The notes beneath the pieces are model-generated. The model was not told the origin of the DNA. It did not search any database and was given only the letters and a program-made list of their open reading frames with translations. The position numbers were made by a program, and so were the translations under genes. A stretch of 64,000 nt of DNA from Christensenellaceae bacterium (GTDB lineage Bacteria; Bacillota; Clostridia; Christensenellales; CAG-138): assembly GCA_031261085.1 (NCBI GenBank), contig JAISKB010000001.1, forward strand, positions 62,001 through 126,000, in the 5' to 3' direction. Of the stretch, positions 54,101-61,187 are shown one piece after another (the stretch's first letter is position 1; the number at the start of each line of letters is the position of its first letter).

Positions 54101-54510
54101 TTTCGGGCAACAACCCCAGCCGCAACATACTGCCCAGCTACTTCAAAGCCGCGGGCGTCCCCTCGCAGGATGGCTCGCTCACCAATATGGATATTTTCGT
54201 GGGCCTGCGCAAAAACAAATCCTGGTGCGAGCAATTCGGCGCGCGGTATGTGTATGTGGTGCGCAACCAGTTTGCGCCCGCGCGCATAGACCTTATTTTA
54301 GATGATATGACCTCTTCGCTTAAGGCGGAGCTTCCGCGGCACATCACGCGCTGGGGCGCCCCCTCCTCCTTAGCCTCTTGGGAAAAGCAGATAGCCGACC
54401 TGCGCGCCTGCCTGCATCAGCGCGCGGACTACGCCTTAAAAGCCCTGCAGCGCGAATTCAATTTCACCGATGCGCAGATGGCGCAATGGGAAGCGGCGGC
54501 CAAAGCGTGA
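51151..54510 (+). CDS. Lipoprotein with lamin-tail repeats and CotH kinase domain
   Basis: A 1119-residue protein. A hydrophobic N-terminus ends in a lipobox-like AVGC, so it is probably lipid-anchored. Four lamin-tail (LTD) domains follow, at about residues 45-150, 195-305, 340-455 and 500-620, each starting like LVINEVVTSN or IRINEVLLHN and containing WIELYN or AELYN and LSD. A chitobiase-C-terminal-like domain (SLYYTLNGSKPD) lies at about 650-735. The CotH domain occupies the last ~380 residues, with NGQYWGIYDLNENQNEDY and PVFYDLDLAL. CotH proteins phosphorylate spore-coat or surface proteins. It is divergent from a two-component operon and has its own terminator. Confidence 0.9.
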   Translation: MKRIYIRAYKAIACGVFALALLACAVGCQNFSFTLPTFSLPTGSPQVTLVINEVVTSNSLSLTDPALGSPDWIELYNATGNDMDLTGYGLSDNIKEPHKWVFPETTLRAGGYILVYAAKQSNTGALCTGFGLSKKGETLFLTDAYYNVLQQLEIPALPTDISYARGDDGLYGYCSAPTPMEANHDVVYAGAPDASAPASQSGLTLTEVMPRASSSHTTGDGSSYPWAELYNTSDQALLLSDYYLSDAIGEPNKCRLPEVTLNAGEYAVVWFAGSERTLNDELFAAMRLGKNDTLLCLADGRGAIVTMLDWPQEIPEGVCVLAEGGYTAAATPGAANGPAEFNTLQFSNMDASAPIRINEVLLHNAYSLRDDTGERTAWAELYNGSLSAVSLGGYYLSDSPDAPFKWAFPQDVSIEPGAYLLVFLSGKAQTPGGALHTPFKLSRSDEALVLTDSSSLGQDTIPLPPSLGSNVSIGRATDGSFVYYTTPTPGAANTTHAQTEPLASDYTDMQNIYISEVSAVSPAKSRRADWIELHNASSSAADLSGWAISDSTDDLARYTIASLTIPAGGYATISAASASSKGASAPFGISSAGETLLLSDKNGNLRDIFRTGALRLGLTSGRNASSANRVFYLGSSQNAANAAESYTGFVAEPMFSSLSLYHTAPFSLSLSSLTRGASLYYTLNGSKPDTASMPYTGPIPIEKNTVLRAIAYADGLLPSDVVTATFLFEQPHTVPVVCLAADSADWNTLYSVTLRENRTEREGHFSFYEADGALGTAFGCGLRASGSSTLLARQKSLAVYLRGAYGQGDTSYPFFADCAVSTFSSLVLRNSGQDRDKTRIRDSLFSRLVKGLRVDNAETRIVVVYVNGQYWGIYDLNENQNEDYLAAYYGVDPDAVDIIRRNVGALSGRNTDFKRVRAYGLNTDLSDDARFAEFTNWVDTEYFTDYLIAQTYFANGDMFNQKYWRSQDYAVKWRPVFYDLDLALSGNNPSRNILPSYFKAAGVPSQDGSLTNMDIFVGLRKNKSWCEQFGARYVYVVRNQFAPARIDLILDDMTSSLKAELPRHITRWGAPSSLASWEKQIADLRACLHQRADYALKALQREFNFTDAQMAQWEAAAKA

Positions 54511-54544
54511 TTTTGCCCCCTCACTAATCGAAATGGCACCCCTG

Positions 54545-54574
54545 CCCCGTCTTACTAAAAGGCGGGGGTTTTTT
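54545..54574 (+). terminator. Intrinsic terminator after the CotH gene
   Basis: CCCCGTCTT pairs with AAGGCGGGG (one T-G wobble), loop ACTAA, then GTTTTTT. Confidence 0.8.
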
Positions 54575-54713
54575 ATGCGAATGAGCCTGCATAGATATAA
54601 TCTATAATGCGTTATGTCTATATAAAAATAGCGTATTTGAAAATTCACGAAAAGACGCTATAATGAATCTTGCCCGTTGGCACCCTCTCAACCGCTTTTG
54701 ACGTTATGCTATA

Positions 54714-54742
54714 TTGATTTAACCTATAATATGTGCTATACT
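54714..54742 (+). promoter_or_regulatory. Promoter of the VTT/rhodanese/YedF operon
   Basis: TTGATT (54714-54719) and TATACT (54737-54742), 17-bp spacing, with extended TGC; the leader to ATG 54811 is about 60 nt and is A+T-rich. Confidence 0.65.
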
Positions 54743-54810
54743 CATGTGCGAATAACGAATTTAAAAATAAGTACATTTCATCAATCGGGAATTATAAAGG
54801 AGTAAATTAT

Positions 54811-55554
54811 ATGGAAACACAGCCCGTAAAAAAACCAAACCATATAGGGCGCATACTGCTGCTTGCGGCGCTGGTGGCGGCAATCGTCGCTTATTTTGCC
54901 ATCCCGGCCGTGCATGCAACAGTGGGGAGCATCGTGACGATGTTCGCAAGCGGCGACTTTACGGTGGTAAGGGAATTTGTGGCCTCCTATGGCGGCTATG
55001 CGGCGGCGGTATCGTTTTTATTGATGATATTTCAATCCGTCATAGCGCCGCTCCCCGCTTTTTTAATCACGTTTGCCAATGCCAACCTGTTTGGCTGGTG
55101 GCAGGGCGCCATACTTTCCTGGAGCAGCGCGATGGTGGGCGCGGCCGTATGTTTTTACATCGCGCGCATATTGGGGCGGAACGTTGTAGAAAAGCTCACC
55201 AGCAAGGCCGGGCTCCAGCAAATCGATACGTTTTTTGAAAGGCATGGGCGCCTTAGCATATTGATTGCGCGCCTGCTCCCCTTTATCCCCTTCGACATTG
55301 TGAGCTACGCGGCAGGGCTTACCTCCATGTCTTTTTGGGGATTTTTTGTGGCCACCGGCATAGGGCAGCTGCCCGCTACGATCATTTATTCCTATGTGGG
55401 CGGCATGCTGACAGGCGGCGCAAAGATGGTTGTAACCGCGCTGCTGATTTTGTTTGCGCTGTCCGCCTGCATCATACTGATTCGGCAGCTGTATTTAGAG
55501 CATCAAAAGAAAAAGGCTGCGCAAGCCGCACAAGCGGATACCCCCGAGGAATAA
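54811..55554 (+). CDS. TVP38/TMEM64 (VTT domain) membrane protein, YdjX/YdjZ-like
   Basis: A 247-residue polytopic protein: an N-terminal helix (~13-33), then the VTT domain with two half-helices and the family pattern (VISPLPAFLIT-like SVIAPLPAFLITFANANLFG, GAILSWSSAMVGAAVCFYIAR, LLPFIPFDIVSYAAGLTSM). VTT/DedA proteins move lipids or small molecules through membranes. Here it opens an operon whose contents match E. coli ydjXYZ-ynjE. Ribosome site AAAGGAG. A charged Lys/Ala-rich tail ends the protein. Confidence 0.87.
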   Translation: METQPVKKPNHIGRILLLAALVAAIVAYFAIPAVHATVGSIVTMFASGDFTVVREFVASYGGYAAAVSFLLMIFQSVIAPLPAFLITFANANLFGWWQGAILSWSSAMVGAAVCFYIARILGRNVVEKLTSKAGLQQIDTFFERHGRLSILIARLLPFIPFDIVSYAAGLTSMSFWGFFVATGIGQLPATIIYSYVGGMLTGGAKMVVTALLILFALSACIILIRQLYLEHQKKKAAQAAQADTPEE

Positions 55555-55599
55555 CTCCTTGCGGTTATTATAAAAAAATTAGCAAACGGAGGAATGAAC

Positions 55600-56661
55600 A
55601 TGAAACTCAACAAGGTATTGGCATTGGCCCTGGCAATATTGCTGGCGCTGGCGGCAACCGCTTGCGCGGCCGCGCCCGCCGCGACAGCACCGGCTACCGA
55701 AGCGGAAGCCGATGTAGCTATGCAGTATATCACTGCCGATGAACTCGAAGCTGCCCTAGGCACGCCGGGTTATCGCATACTGGATGTGCGCAAGGCCGCC
55801 GATTATGACATAGCGCATATCGTTGGTTCGACCAGTGTGGATATGGATGCCGCCAAAGAGGGCGACGCCGCCGCGGGTATCGCCGCGATGACAGCCGCGA
55901 CGCAGGGCGTTACGGATACGCTGGTGCTGGTATGCTATTCCGGCAAAAAATATGCGCAGGTCAGCACAAACAGCCTCGCATCCATCGGTTATGACCTTTC
56001 TAAGGTGCTCACGCTCGAAGGCGGCTTTAACAATTGGATAGAGGCCAAGCCCGCGTTGGTGGAGCCTGCCGCCGCGGCGGAAGCGCCGGCAATTGCCGAG
56101 CCTACCCTCGAAAACCCCTTGGTTGTGGATGCGGCAAACAAGACCGTCGCCCTATACACCGAGGTAAACGGCGCCTACTTCACCGAGCCCACCCGCCATG
56201 GCGTGGTGTTTAAGGATGGCGGCAACGGCGACAAGGCCATACTGCGCAGCTATGCCGATGAAAAGCAGTTCTATCAAGTGCTGTTCGACTTTGGCGCTAC
56301 GCCGGGCAACAACCTCACCGGCGCGGATATGGGCGCGAAGCCCGGCGAAGGCAAAGCCATAGAAGGCGACCTGCTCAACGTGACCGTCAAATGGGCCGGT
56401 CAGGATGAGATCCCGTTCGAAAATATCATCAAGGCATCCGAAGCGCGCCCGATGGAAGTACGCTTTGGCGGCAACATCGAAACCGCAAACGCCTATAACA
56501 CAGGCTGCACGCTGTGTCTGGATAGCTGCATGGCCGGTATCACCAGCAACGCCGCGTGGACCAGTGAATCTACGGCCAACGGGCTCGTTACGTTCTATGG
56601 CGACGATAGCGTGCTGCCCGCCGACGGCACCGCCGTAATCGTGATATTTAGGCTCGCATAA
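55600..56661 (+). CDS. Lipoprotein: rhodanese domain fused to YdjY domain
   Basis: A 353-residue protein with lipobox ATAC near residue 22, so probably lipid-anchored outside the membrane. The rhodanese domain (~45-150) has LDVRKAADYDIAHIVGS and the active-site Cys loop VCYSGKKYA. The C-terminal ~190 residues are a YdjY domain (NPLVVDAANKTVALYTEVNG, PTRHGVVFKDGG, RPMEVRFGGNIETANAYNTG) with conserved cysteines in GCTLCLDSC. In E. coli, YdjY and the exported rhodanese YnjE are separate; their fusion here ties a sulfane-sulfur (or selenium) transfer site to a Cys-rich, possibly Fe-S-binding, domain. ATG 55600 has GGAGG 7 nt upstream; ATG 55594 is too close. Confidence 0.88.
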   Translation: MKLNKVLALALAILLALAATACAAAPAATAPATEAEADVAMQYITADELEAALGTPGYRILDVRKAADYDIAHIVGSTSVDMDAAKEGDAAAGIAAMTAATQGVTDTLVLVCYSGKKYAQVSTNSLASIGYDLSKVLTLEGGFNNWIEAKPALVEPAAAAEAPAIAEPTLENPLVVDAANKTVALYTEVNGAYFTEPTRHGVVFKDGGNGDKAILRSYADEKQFYQVLFDFGATPGNNLTGADMGAKPGEGKAIEGDLLNVTVKWAGQDEIPFENIIKASEARPMEVRFGGNIETANAYNTGCTLCLDSCMAGITSNAAWTSESTANGLVTFYGDDSVLPADGTAVIVIFRLA

Positions 56662-56695
56662 TAGCGGTTTAATCGGACAACAACGGGGGAAACAC

Positions 56696-57082
56696 TTGTT
56701 TAAGGCTGTTTATAATGGTTTTTTATGGGCACTACTGCTGGCGATGCTCTGCTTTTCGAACACATGGCTGCAAATGCGCATCAATACCGGGTATGTCTGC
56801 TTTGGGCTTGTGGTGCTGCTGAGCATCGCGCTGCATATCGTGCGAAGAAAGCATAGCAAGCTGTGCAACTGGGCATTTACGCTTTGCAATTTGGCGGTTT
56901 GCGCGGGCATTGCCCTGGCGGTGTTCGGATGGCGGCGATTGCAGGTGGTACCCGCGGCCTTGCTGCGCGAAGGACTGCGTCAGCCGCGGCTGCCCTTTGC
57001 CACAATCAACGGCGCGCTGCTGATTTGGCTGATAGCCGGGTTTGTGGGCATCGCCGTGTGGGATGGCCAAAGGAACAAGTAA
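56696..57082 (+). CDS. Small polytopic membrane protein of unknown family
   Basis: A 128-residue protein with four hydrophobic helices (about residues 8-24, 33-50, 57-78 and 103-122). No family recognised. TTG start with GGGGGA about 7 nt upstream. It lies 34 nt after the rhodanese-YdjY gene and before the second VTT gene, so it may be an additional membrane part of the same system. Three cysteines are present, two of them in the third helix region. Confidence 0.6.
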   Translation: MFKAVYNGFLWALLLAMLCFSNTWLQMRINTGYVCFGLVVLLSIALHIVRRKHSKLCNWAFTLCNLAVCAGIALAVFGWRRLQVVPAALLREGLRQPRLPFATINGALLIWLIAGFVGIAVWDGQRNK

Positions 57083-57092
57083 AAGAATTCGT

Positions 57093-57139
57093 GAGCAAAA
57101 ACGTTTCGCCGCAAAAAGCCGGTCGATGCGTTTTTGCTC
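57093..57139 (+). promoter_or_regulatory. Intra-operon hairpin
   Basis: GAGCAAAAACG (57093-57103) and CGTTTTTGCTC (57129-57139) form a perfect 11-bp stem; CGGTTTTTCG follows. It could attenuate the distal genes or stabilise the proximal mRNA. It ends 21 nt before the second VTT start. Confidence 0.5.
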
Positions 57140-57160
57140 CGGTTTTTCGAGGGGAACGAT

Positions 57161-57880
57161 ATGCAAAAAAACGGTCGATGGTTAAAGCCAGCGGCGTTTA
57201 TATTGCTGATTGCGGCGGTATACTTGCTGGATAGGCGCTTTCACTGGTCCGCCTACCTAAAAAATACCGATGCTTTTTTGCAGCTTAGGCATACCGTGGA
57301 TGAAAACCTGCCGCAGGCGCTGCTCATTTATATCGCCGCAACGGTCGTGGGCTGCGCGGCGCTTGCGCTGCCCGGCATGACCTTTGCGCTGGCGGCGGGC
57401 ATGCTATTTGGCCCGGTGTGGGGGAGCCTTGCCTGCCTGGTGGGCACAACGCTGGGCGCCATGCTCGCGTTTTTGGTAGGGCGGTTCTTTTTGAAGGACG
57501 CCGTAAAGCCCATGCTGGAAAAGAGCAGGCTGCTCAAAAGCATATTGTTTTCCACCAGCCCAAAAAGTGGTATTATTTTATTGATGATTACGCGGCTGGT
57601 GCCGCTGTTCCCCTATAATCTGCAAAACTTTGCCTATGGGGTAACGGATATAGGCTTTATTCGCTATTCGGCGCTCACGTTTGTTTTTATGCTGCCCGGC
57701 GTGTTGTTTTTCACCTTGGGCGGCGCGGGCATAGCGGAGCAGAGCAACAGGGGCGTATATTTCGCCGTGGCGGCCGCGCTGGCAGTCATACTTGCCGTGG
57801 CCGCGCTGGTGATTAAAAAAAAGTATTTACCCGACGCCGCGCCCATACAGGAGGGCGTGCAGGACGAGGATACCATATAA
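57161..57880 (+). CDS. TVP38/TMEM64 (VTT domain) membrane protein, second copy
   Basis: A 239-residue polytopic protein of the same family as the gene at 54811 but well diverged: ALPGMTFALAAGMLFGPVWGS, LVGTTLGAMLAFLVGRFF, LMITRLVPLFPYNLQNFAYGVT. Having two different VTT genes in one operon mirrors E. coli ydjX and ydjZ. ATG 57161 with GAGGGGAACGAT upstream; the frame to 57134 is less likely. The yedF gene follows after 22 nt. Confidence 0.87.
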   Translation: MQKNGRWLKPAAFILLIAAVYLLDRRFHWSAYLKNTDAFLQLRHTVDENLPQALLIYIAATVVGCAALALPGMTFALAAGMLFGPVWGSLACLVGTTLGAMLAFLVGRFFLKDAVKPMLEKSRLLKSILFSTSPKSGIILLMITRLVPLFPYNLQNFAYGVTDIGFIRYSALTFVFMLPGVLFFTLGGAGIAEQSNRGVYFAVAAALAVILAVAALVIKKKYLPDAAPIQEGVQDEDTI

Positions 57881-57902
57881 ATTCATATAGGAGGAATGCG
57901 CT

Positions 57903-58496
57903 ATGTACATCGATGCAATCGGCAAGGAGTGCCCCATACCCGTGGTGCTGGCCAAAAAAGAATTGGATGGCGGCTGCCAAGATCTGACCATTGTGGTGGA
58001 TAATAAAATTGCCGTAGAAAACCTGACGCGCCTGGCCAAGGAGAACGGCAGCGCCATCGCGGTAGCGGAGAAGGACGGCGCGTTCCAAGTGCGTTTGACC
58101 CGCTCGGCGGCCGCCGCGCCCGCCGCAGCCCCCGCGCCCGTTCCCGCCGCAGCGGCGGGCGGCTATGCGGTGTTTGTGGGCAAGGATCATGTGGGGGAAG
58201 GCGCGCAGGAGCTGGGCTATAATTTGATGAAAATGGCGCTGTATACGCTTTCACAGGGCGATGACGCGCCGGCCTATCTGCTGTTTATGAACGGCGGCGT
58301 GAAGCTGCCCGCCGGTGAGGAGCAGCAGGTGCTCGACAGCATTGCGGAGCTTATCGAAAAGGGAACAGAGGTGCTGGTGTGCGGCACCTGCCTCAACTAT
58401 TATACCTTGGCCGATCAGCTTAAGGTGGGCACAATCAGCAACATGTACGAAATACTAAACCGCATGCAGCGGGCGTCAAAAGTCATCACGCTATGA
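57903..58496 (+). CDS. yedF: YedF, TusA-like plus DsrE-like selenium/sulfur protein
   Basis: A 197-residue two-domain protein. The N-terminal TusA domain (1-70) carries the persulfide/selenide site Cys in KECPIPVV; an Ala/Pro-rich linker (~73-92) follows; the C-terminal DsrE-like domain has VCGTCLNYY with two cysteines. YedF occurs in gene groups of selenium-using Firmicutes and is thought to carry sulfur or selenium. GGAGG before ATG. Its stop overlaps the next start (ATGA). Confidence 0.9.
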   Translation: MYIDAIGKECPIPVVLAKKELDGGCQDLTIVVDNKIAVENLTRLAKENGSAIAVAEKDGAFQVRLTRSAAAAPAAAPAPVPAAAAGGYAVFVGKDHVGEGAQELGYNLMKMALYTLSQGDDAPAYLLFMNGGVKLPAGEEQQVLDSIAELIEKGTEVLVCGTCLNYYTLADQLKVGTISNMYEILNRMQRASKVITL

Positions 58497-58750
58497 CGCA
58501 GGAATACCTGCTGCTGGCATTTGAATCGACACATGCCGCCATTGCCGCACAAAAGGCCCTAAGCGCGCTGGGCGTTATACTCATACCCACGCTTCGGGCG
58601 ATTACGGCCAGCTGCGGCATGTCGCTGCGGTTTGCTTTAAGCGCGCGGCAGCAGGCGCTCGACATACTAAGCGCCCACGGCATAAGCGGCTGGACGCTCT
58701 ATCAAGTGCGGCAGGAAGGCAACAGGGTGTTGGAGGTAACGCCGCTGTAA
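58493..58750 (+). CDS. DUF3343 protein, putative Se/S carrier-like
   Basis: An 85-residue protein of the DUF3343 family (YLLLAFESTHAAIAAQKAL, LIPTLRAITASCGMSLRF), with the family Cys in ASCGMS. DUF3343 genes often sit beside yedF and other selenium genes and are annotated as putative Se/S carriers. Translation is coupled to yedF by a 4-nt overlap. Last gene of the operon. Confidence 0.87.
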   Translation: MTQEYLLLAFESTHAAIAAQKALSALGVILIPTLRAITASCGMSLRFALSARQQALDILSAHGISGWTLYQVRQEGNRVLEVTPL

Positions 58751-58761
58751 GCGAACGACGC

Positions 58762-58797
58762 AAAAGCCCCGCTTTTATATGCAGGCGGGGCTTTTTT
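58762..58797. terminator. Bidirectional terminator between the convergent operons
   Basis: AAAAGCCCCGC pairs with GCGGGGCTTTT, with six T on the plus side and an A-run on the other. It is one base before the stop of the converging ATPase gene. Confidence 0.88.
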
Positions 58798-58798
58798 G

Positions 58799-59542
58799 CT
58801 ATTCGCCCAGCAGGTTGCTTTGGGCGCGGATTTCATCCTTCCAGGCAGATAAGTACGGGGCGGCTTTTGGGTCGCCTAGCAAATCGCGCGGCGCGGCGCA
58901 GCAGCATATGCGCCCGTCATCTATGATGGCTACGCGGTTTGAGAGCAGCATGGCCTCCCCCACGTCGTGCGTAACGAGCAGCGTGGTGAGCCGCATGTGG
59001 CTGTGCAGGCTTTTGACCAGCGCGCGCATGGCGGTGCGCAGCTCCATATCCAAGCTGGAAAACGGTTCATCCAGCAGCAATATGCTGGGCCCGGGCAGCA
59101 CCGCCCGGGCCAGCGCGACGCGCTGCTGCTGCCCGCCGGATAGCGTATCCACCGCGCGCTGCCCTAGCCCGCCCAGGCCCACCCGCTCCAGCATGGCGTT
59201 TGCCTGTTGGCGGCGCTGTTCCCGCCCCATGCCCTGCATGCGCAGGCCGAAAGCCACGTTATCCTCTGCCGTAAGGTGCGAAAACAGCCGCACATCTTGG
59301 AACAGCACCGAGGCGCGCCGCTTTTCGGGCGGCAAGTTCCCCGCATCCTGCCCGTTTAGCAGCAATTGCCCCGCATAAAGCGGTAATAACCCCGCGACGG
59401 CCTTGATGAGTGTCGTTTTCCCACAGCCAGAACGCCCCAACAGCGAAAAGAACTCGCCCTCCTGTATTTGCAGATCTATGGCCTGCAATATGGGCTGCCT
59501 GCCATAGGCAATCGATGCGTTTTTAAGCTCCAATCGGTTCAT
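58799..59542 (-). CDS. ABC transporter ATPase, YnjD-like
   Basis: A 247-residue ABC ATPase: Walker A LGRSGCGKTTLI near residue 35, Q-loop, signature LSGGQQQRVALARAV near 132, Walker B SILLLDEPFSSLD near 153 and switch His (LLVTHDVGEAML). It energises the two upstream-encoded permeases. Its start overlaps the second permease stop (ATGA). Last gene of the Fe-S/ynj operon. Confidence 0.9.
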   Translation of the reverse strand: MNRLELKNASIAYGRQPILQAIDLQIQEGEFFSLLGRSGCGKTTLIKAVAGLLPLYAGQLLLNGQDAGNLPPEKRRASVLFQDVRLFSHLTAEDNVAFGLRMQGMGREQRRQQANAMLERVGLGGLGQRAVDTLSGGQQQRVALARAVLPGPSILLLDEPFSSLDMELRTAMRALVKSLHSHMRLTTLLVTHDVGEAMLLSNRVAIIDDGRICCCAAPRDLLGDPKAAPYLSAWKDEIRAQSNLLGE

Positions 59543-60330
59543 ACAAGCGACCCCCGCGTGGGCGGCCGGGCGCCGCTATGCTTGCGCAGCACGGCATCCA
59601 TAACCCCATATACCGTACCCGCAGCCAGTATGAAGGCAAATGAAAACGCGGCAGAAAGCATACGGTCGCCGCTTTGGATATAGGGCACCACGAGCATGGC
59701 GAACGTCTTTACGCGGCCGCCGCCTATCATCAGCGTTAAAAAGTATTGTCCGAAGGAAATCAAAAAGCCCAGCGCGGTTACCGACACGCAGGCGGGCAGC
59801 AGCAGCGGCATCGATACCGCCGAAAACGCGCGCAGCGGCGACGCGCCCAGCGTACGCGCCTGCTCCTCCATCGTGCGGCCCACGCTTTGCATCATGTCGC
59901 ATAAGGTCCATATGGGGTATGGGAGTATGACCATGATGTGCGCGAGCATAACGCCCAGCGCCGTGTTGATGATGCCCAGGCGGGTGAACAGCGTTTGCAG
60001 GCCGATGAAAAACGCCGTGGAAGGCAGCAGTATGGGCGCCAGCAGCACCGCGCGCATGGCGCGCTTACCCGCAAAATTATAAAACGAGATGGCGCGCGCG
60101 GCGGGCAGGGCAATCAATGTGGAGAGCAGCGCGCTCCCCAGCGAATAGCCTATGCTGCTTAAGAGTGTGCCGCGTACATCGGCGTTTAGCAGCGCCTGTA
60201 TGCCGCGCAACGAAAGGCTTTGCGGCAGCGGCGCGGGCCAAGGCCAGCGGGCGCAAACCGCATACAGAGCAAGCAGCGCCACGGGCAGCAAAACCGCGGC
60301 GGCGCATAGCCACAGCATAACGCGCCTCAT
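59539..60330 (-). CDS. ABC transporter permease (YnjC C-half-like)
   Basis: A 263-residue inner-membrane permease of the BPD_transp_1 type with six membrane segments; the EAA-like loop reads EEQARTLGASPLRAFSAVSMPLLLP near residues 165-190. It forms a heterodimer with the previous gene product. In E. coli one fused protein (YnjC) does both jobs. 4-nt overlaps on both sides. Confidence 0.9.
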   Translation of the reverse strand: MRRVMLWLCAAAVLLPVALLALYAVCARWPWPAPLPQSLSLRGIQALLNADVRGTLLSSIGYSLGSALLSTLIALPAARAISFYNFAGKRAMRAVLLAPILLPSTAFFIGLQTLFTRLGIINTALGVMLAHIMVILPYPIWTLCDMMQSVGRTMEEQARTLGASPLRAFSAVSMPLLLPACVSVTALGFLISFGQYFLTLMIGGGRVKTFAMLVVPYIQSGDRMLSAAFSFAFILAAGTVYGVMDAVLRKHSGARPPTRGSLV

Positions 60331-61187
60331 GCGTACACCGCCTTGTTGTAGCGCATCAACCGTTTGAAGGCAACGAGATATAACGCTATGAATATAACCC
60401 CAAACAACAGCATGAGGGCATTGTAAACCATGGCATAGGGCCGGTGCAAGAGGCTTGGCGAAAGGAACTCGGTATATGCCTGCACGGGGAACGCGCGCGG
60501 AAGCGTGGCGCCCAGCAAAAACGGGAGCTCATACGCGCCGAAGGAATAGGCAAAAACGATTATGAACGCGGTGGAAACGGCGGGCATGCACAAGGGGAGC
60601 GTCACATAAAAAAACGCCTTGCGCGGGCTAGCGCCCAGCACCCGCGCGGCTTCGCCGCAGGTGGAGGATACGCGCCGCATCAGCAGCACCACGACCGACA
60701 TCACATAGGGCGCTTGCTTGAATACATAGGCGGCAATCACCCCTGCCCCCGCTTTATCCTGCGTGAGCAGCGGGAACGCGCCCGGTTCCCCTATCAACCC
60801 CAGCGCGTACGCCAAGCGGGCAAGCAGGCCCGTTTGCGAAAGCAGCGCAATCACAAGGAAAGCCACCACGATATGCGGCATGGCGATAGGCAGGCGATAC
60901 ACCAACGCTTCCGCCCGGGCCGAGGCGTGCAGCAGCGCGCTTAACGCAACGCCCAGCGCGACGGAAAGCAGTGCGGAAACCAGGGAGAGATACAGGCTAT
61001 ACAGCAGGGAATCGCGCAGCGCAAGGGAGCCTAGCACTTCCTTATAATACGCAAACGTGAAGGACGTCAAGCCCGCCGCCGGGAAGTACCCCAGGCTTTG
61101 CAGCACGCTATCCGCCAAGCTGACCAGCAGCATGCATACGAGGATAAATACCGGCAGCAGCATAATATAGGGCGCGGCCCTTTTCAT
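60327..61187 (-). CDS. ABC transporter permease (YnjC N-half-like)
   Basis: A 286-residue permease of the BPD_transp_1 type with six to seven membrane segments; EAA-like loop GEAARVLGASPRKAFFYVTL. ATG 61187 overlaps the binding-protein stop (ATGA), the pattern used through this operon, and is therefore preferred over the frame start at 61211. Confidence 0.9.
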   Translation of the reverse strand: MKRAAPYIMLLPVFILVCMLLVSLADSVLQSLGYFPAAGLTSFTFAYYKEVLGSLALRDSLLYSLYLSLVSALLSVALGVALSALLHASARAEALVYRLPIAMPHIVVAFLVIALLSQTGLLARLAYALGLIGEPGAFPLLTQDKAGAGVIAAYVFKQAPYVMSVVVLLMRRVSSTCGEAARVLGASPRKAFFYVTLPLCMPAVSTAFIIVFAYSFGAYELPFLLGATLPRAFPVQAYTEFLSPSLLHRPYAMVYNALMLLFGVIFIALYLVAFKRLMRYNKAVYA

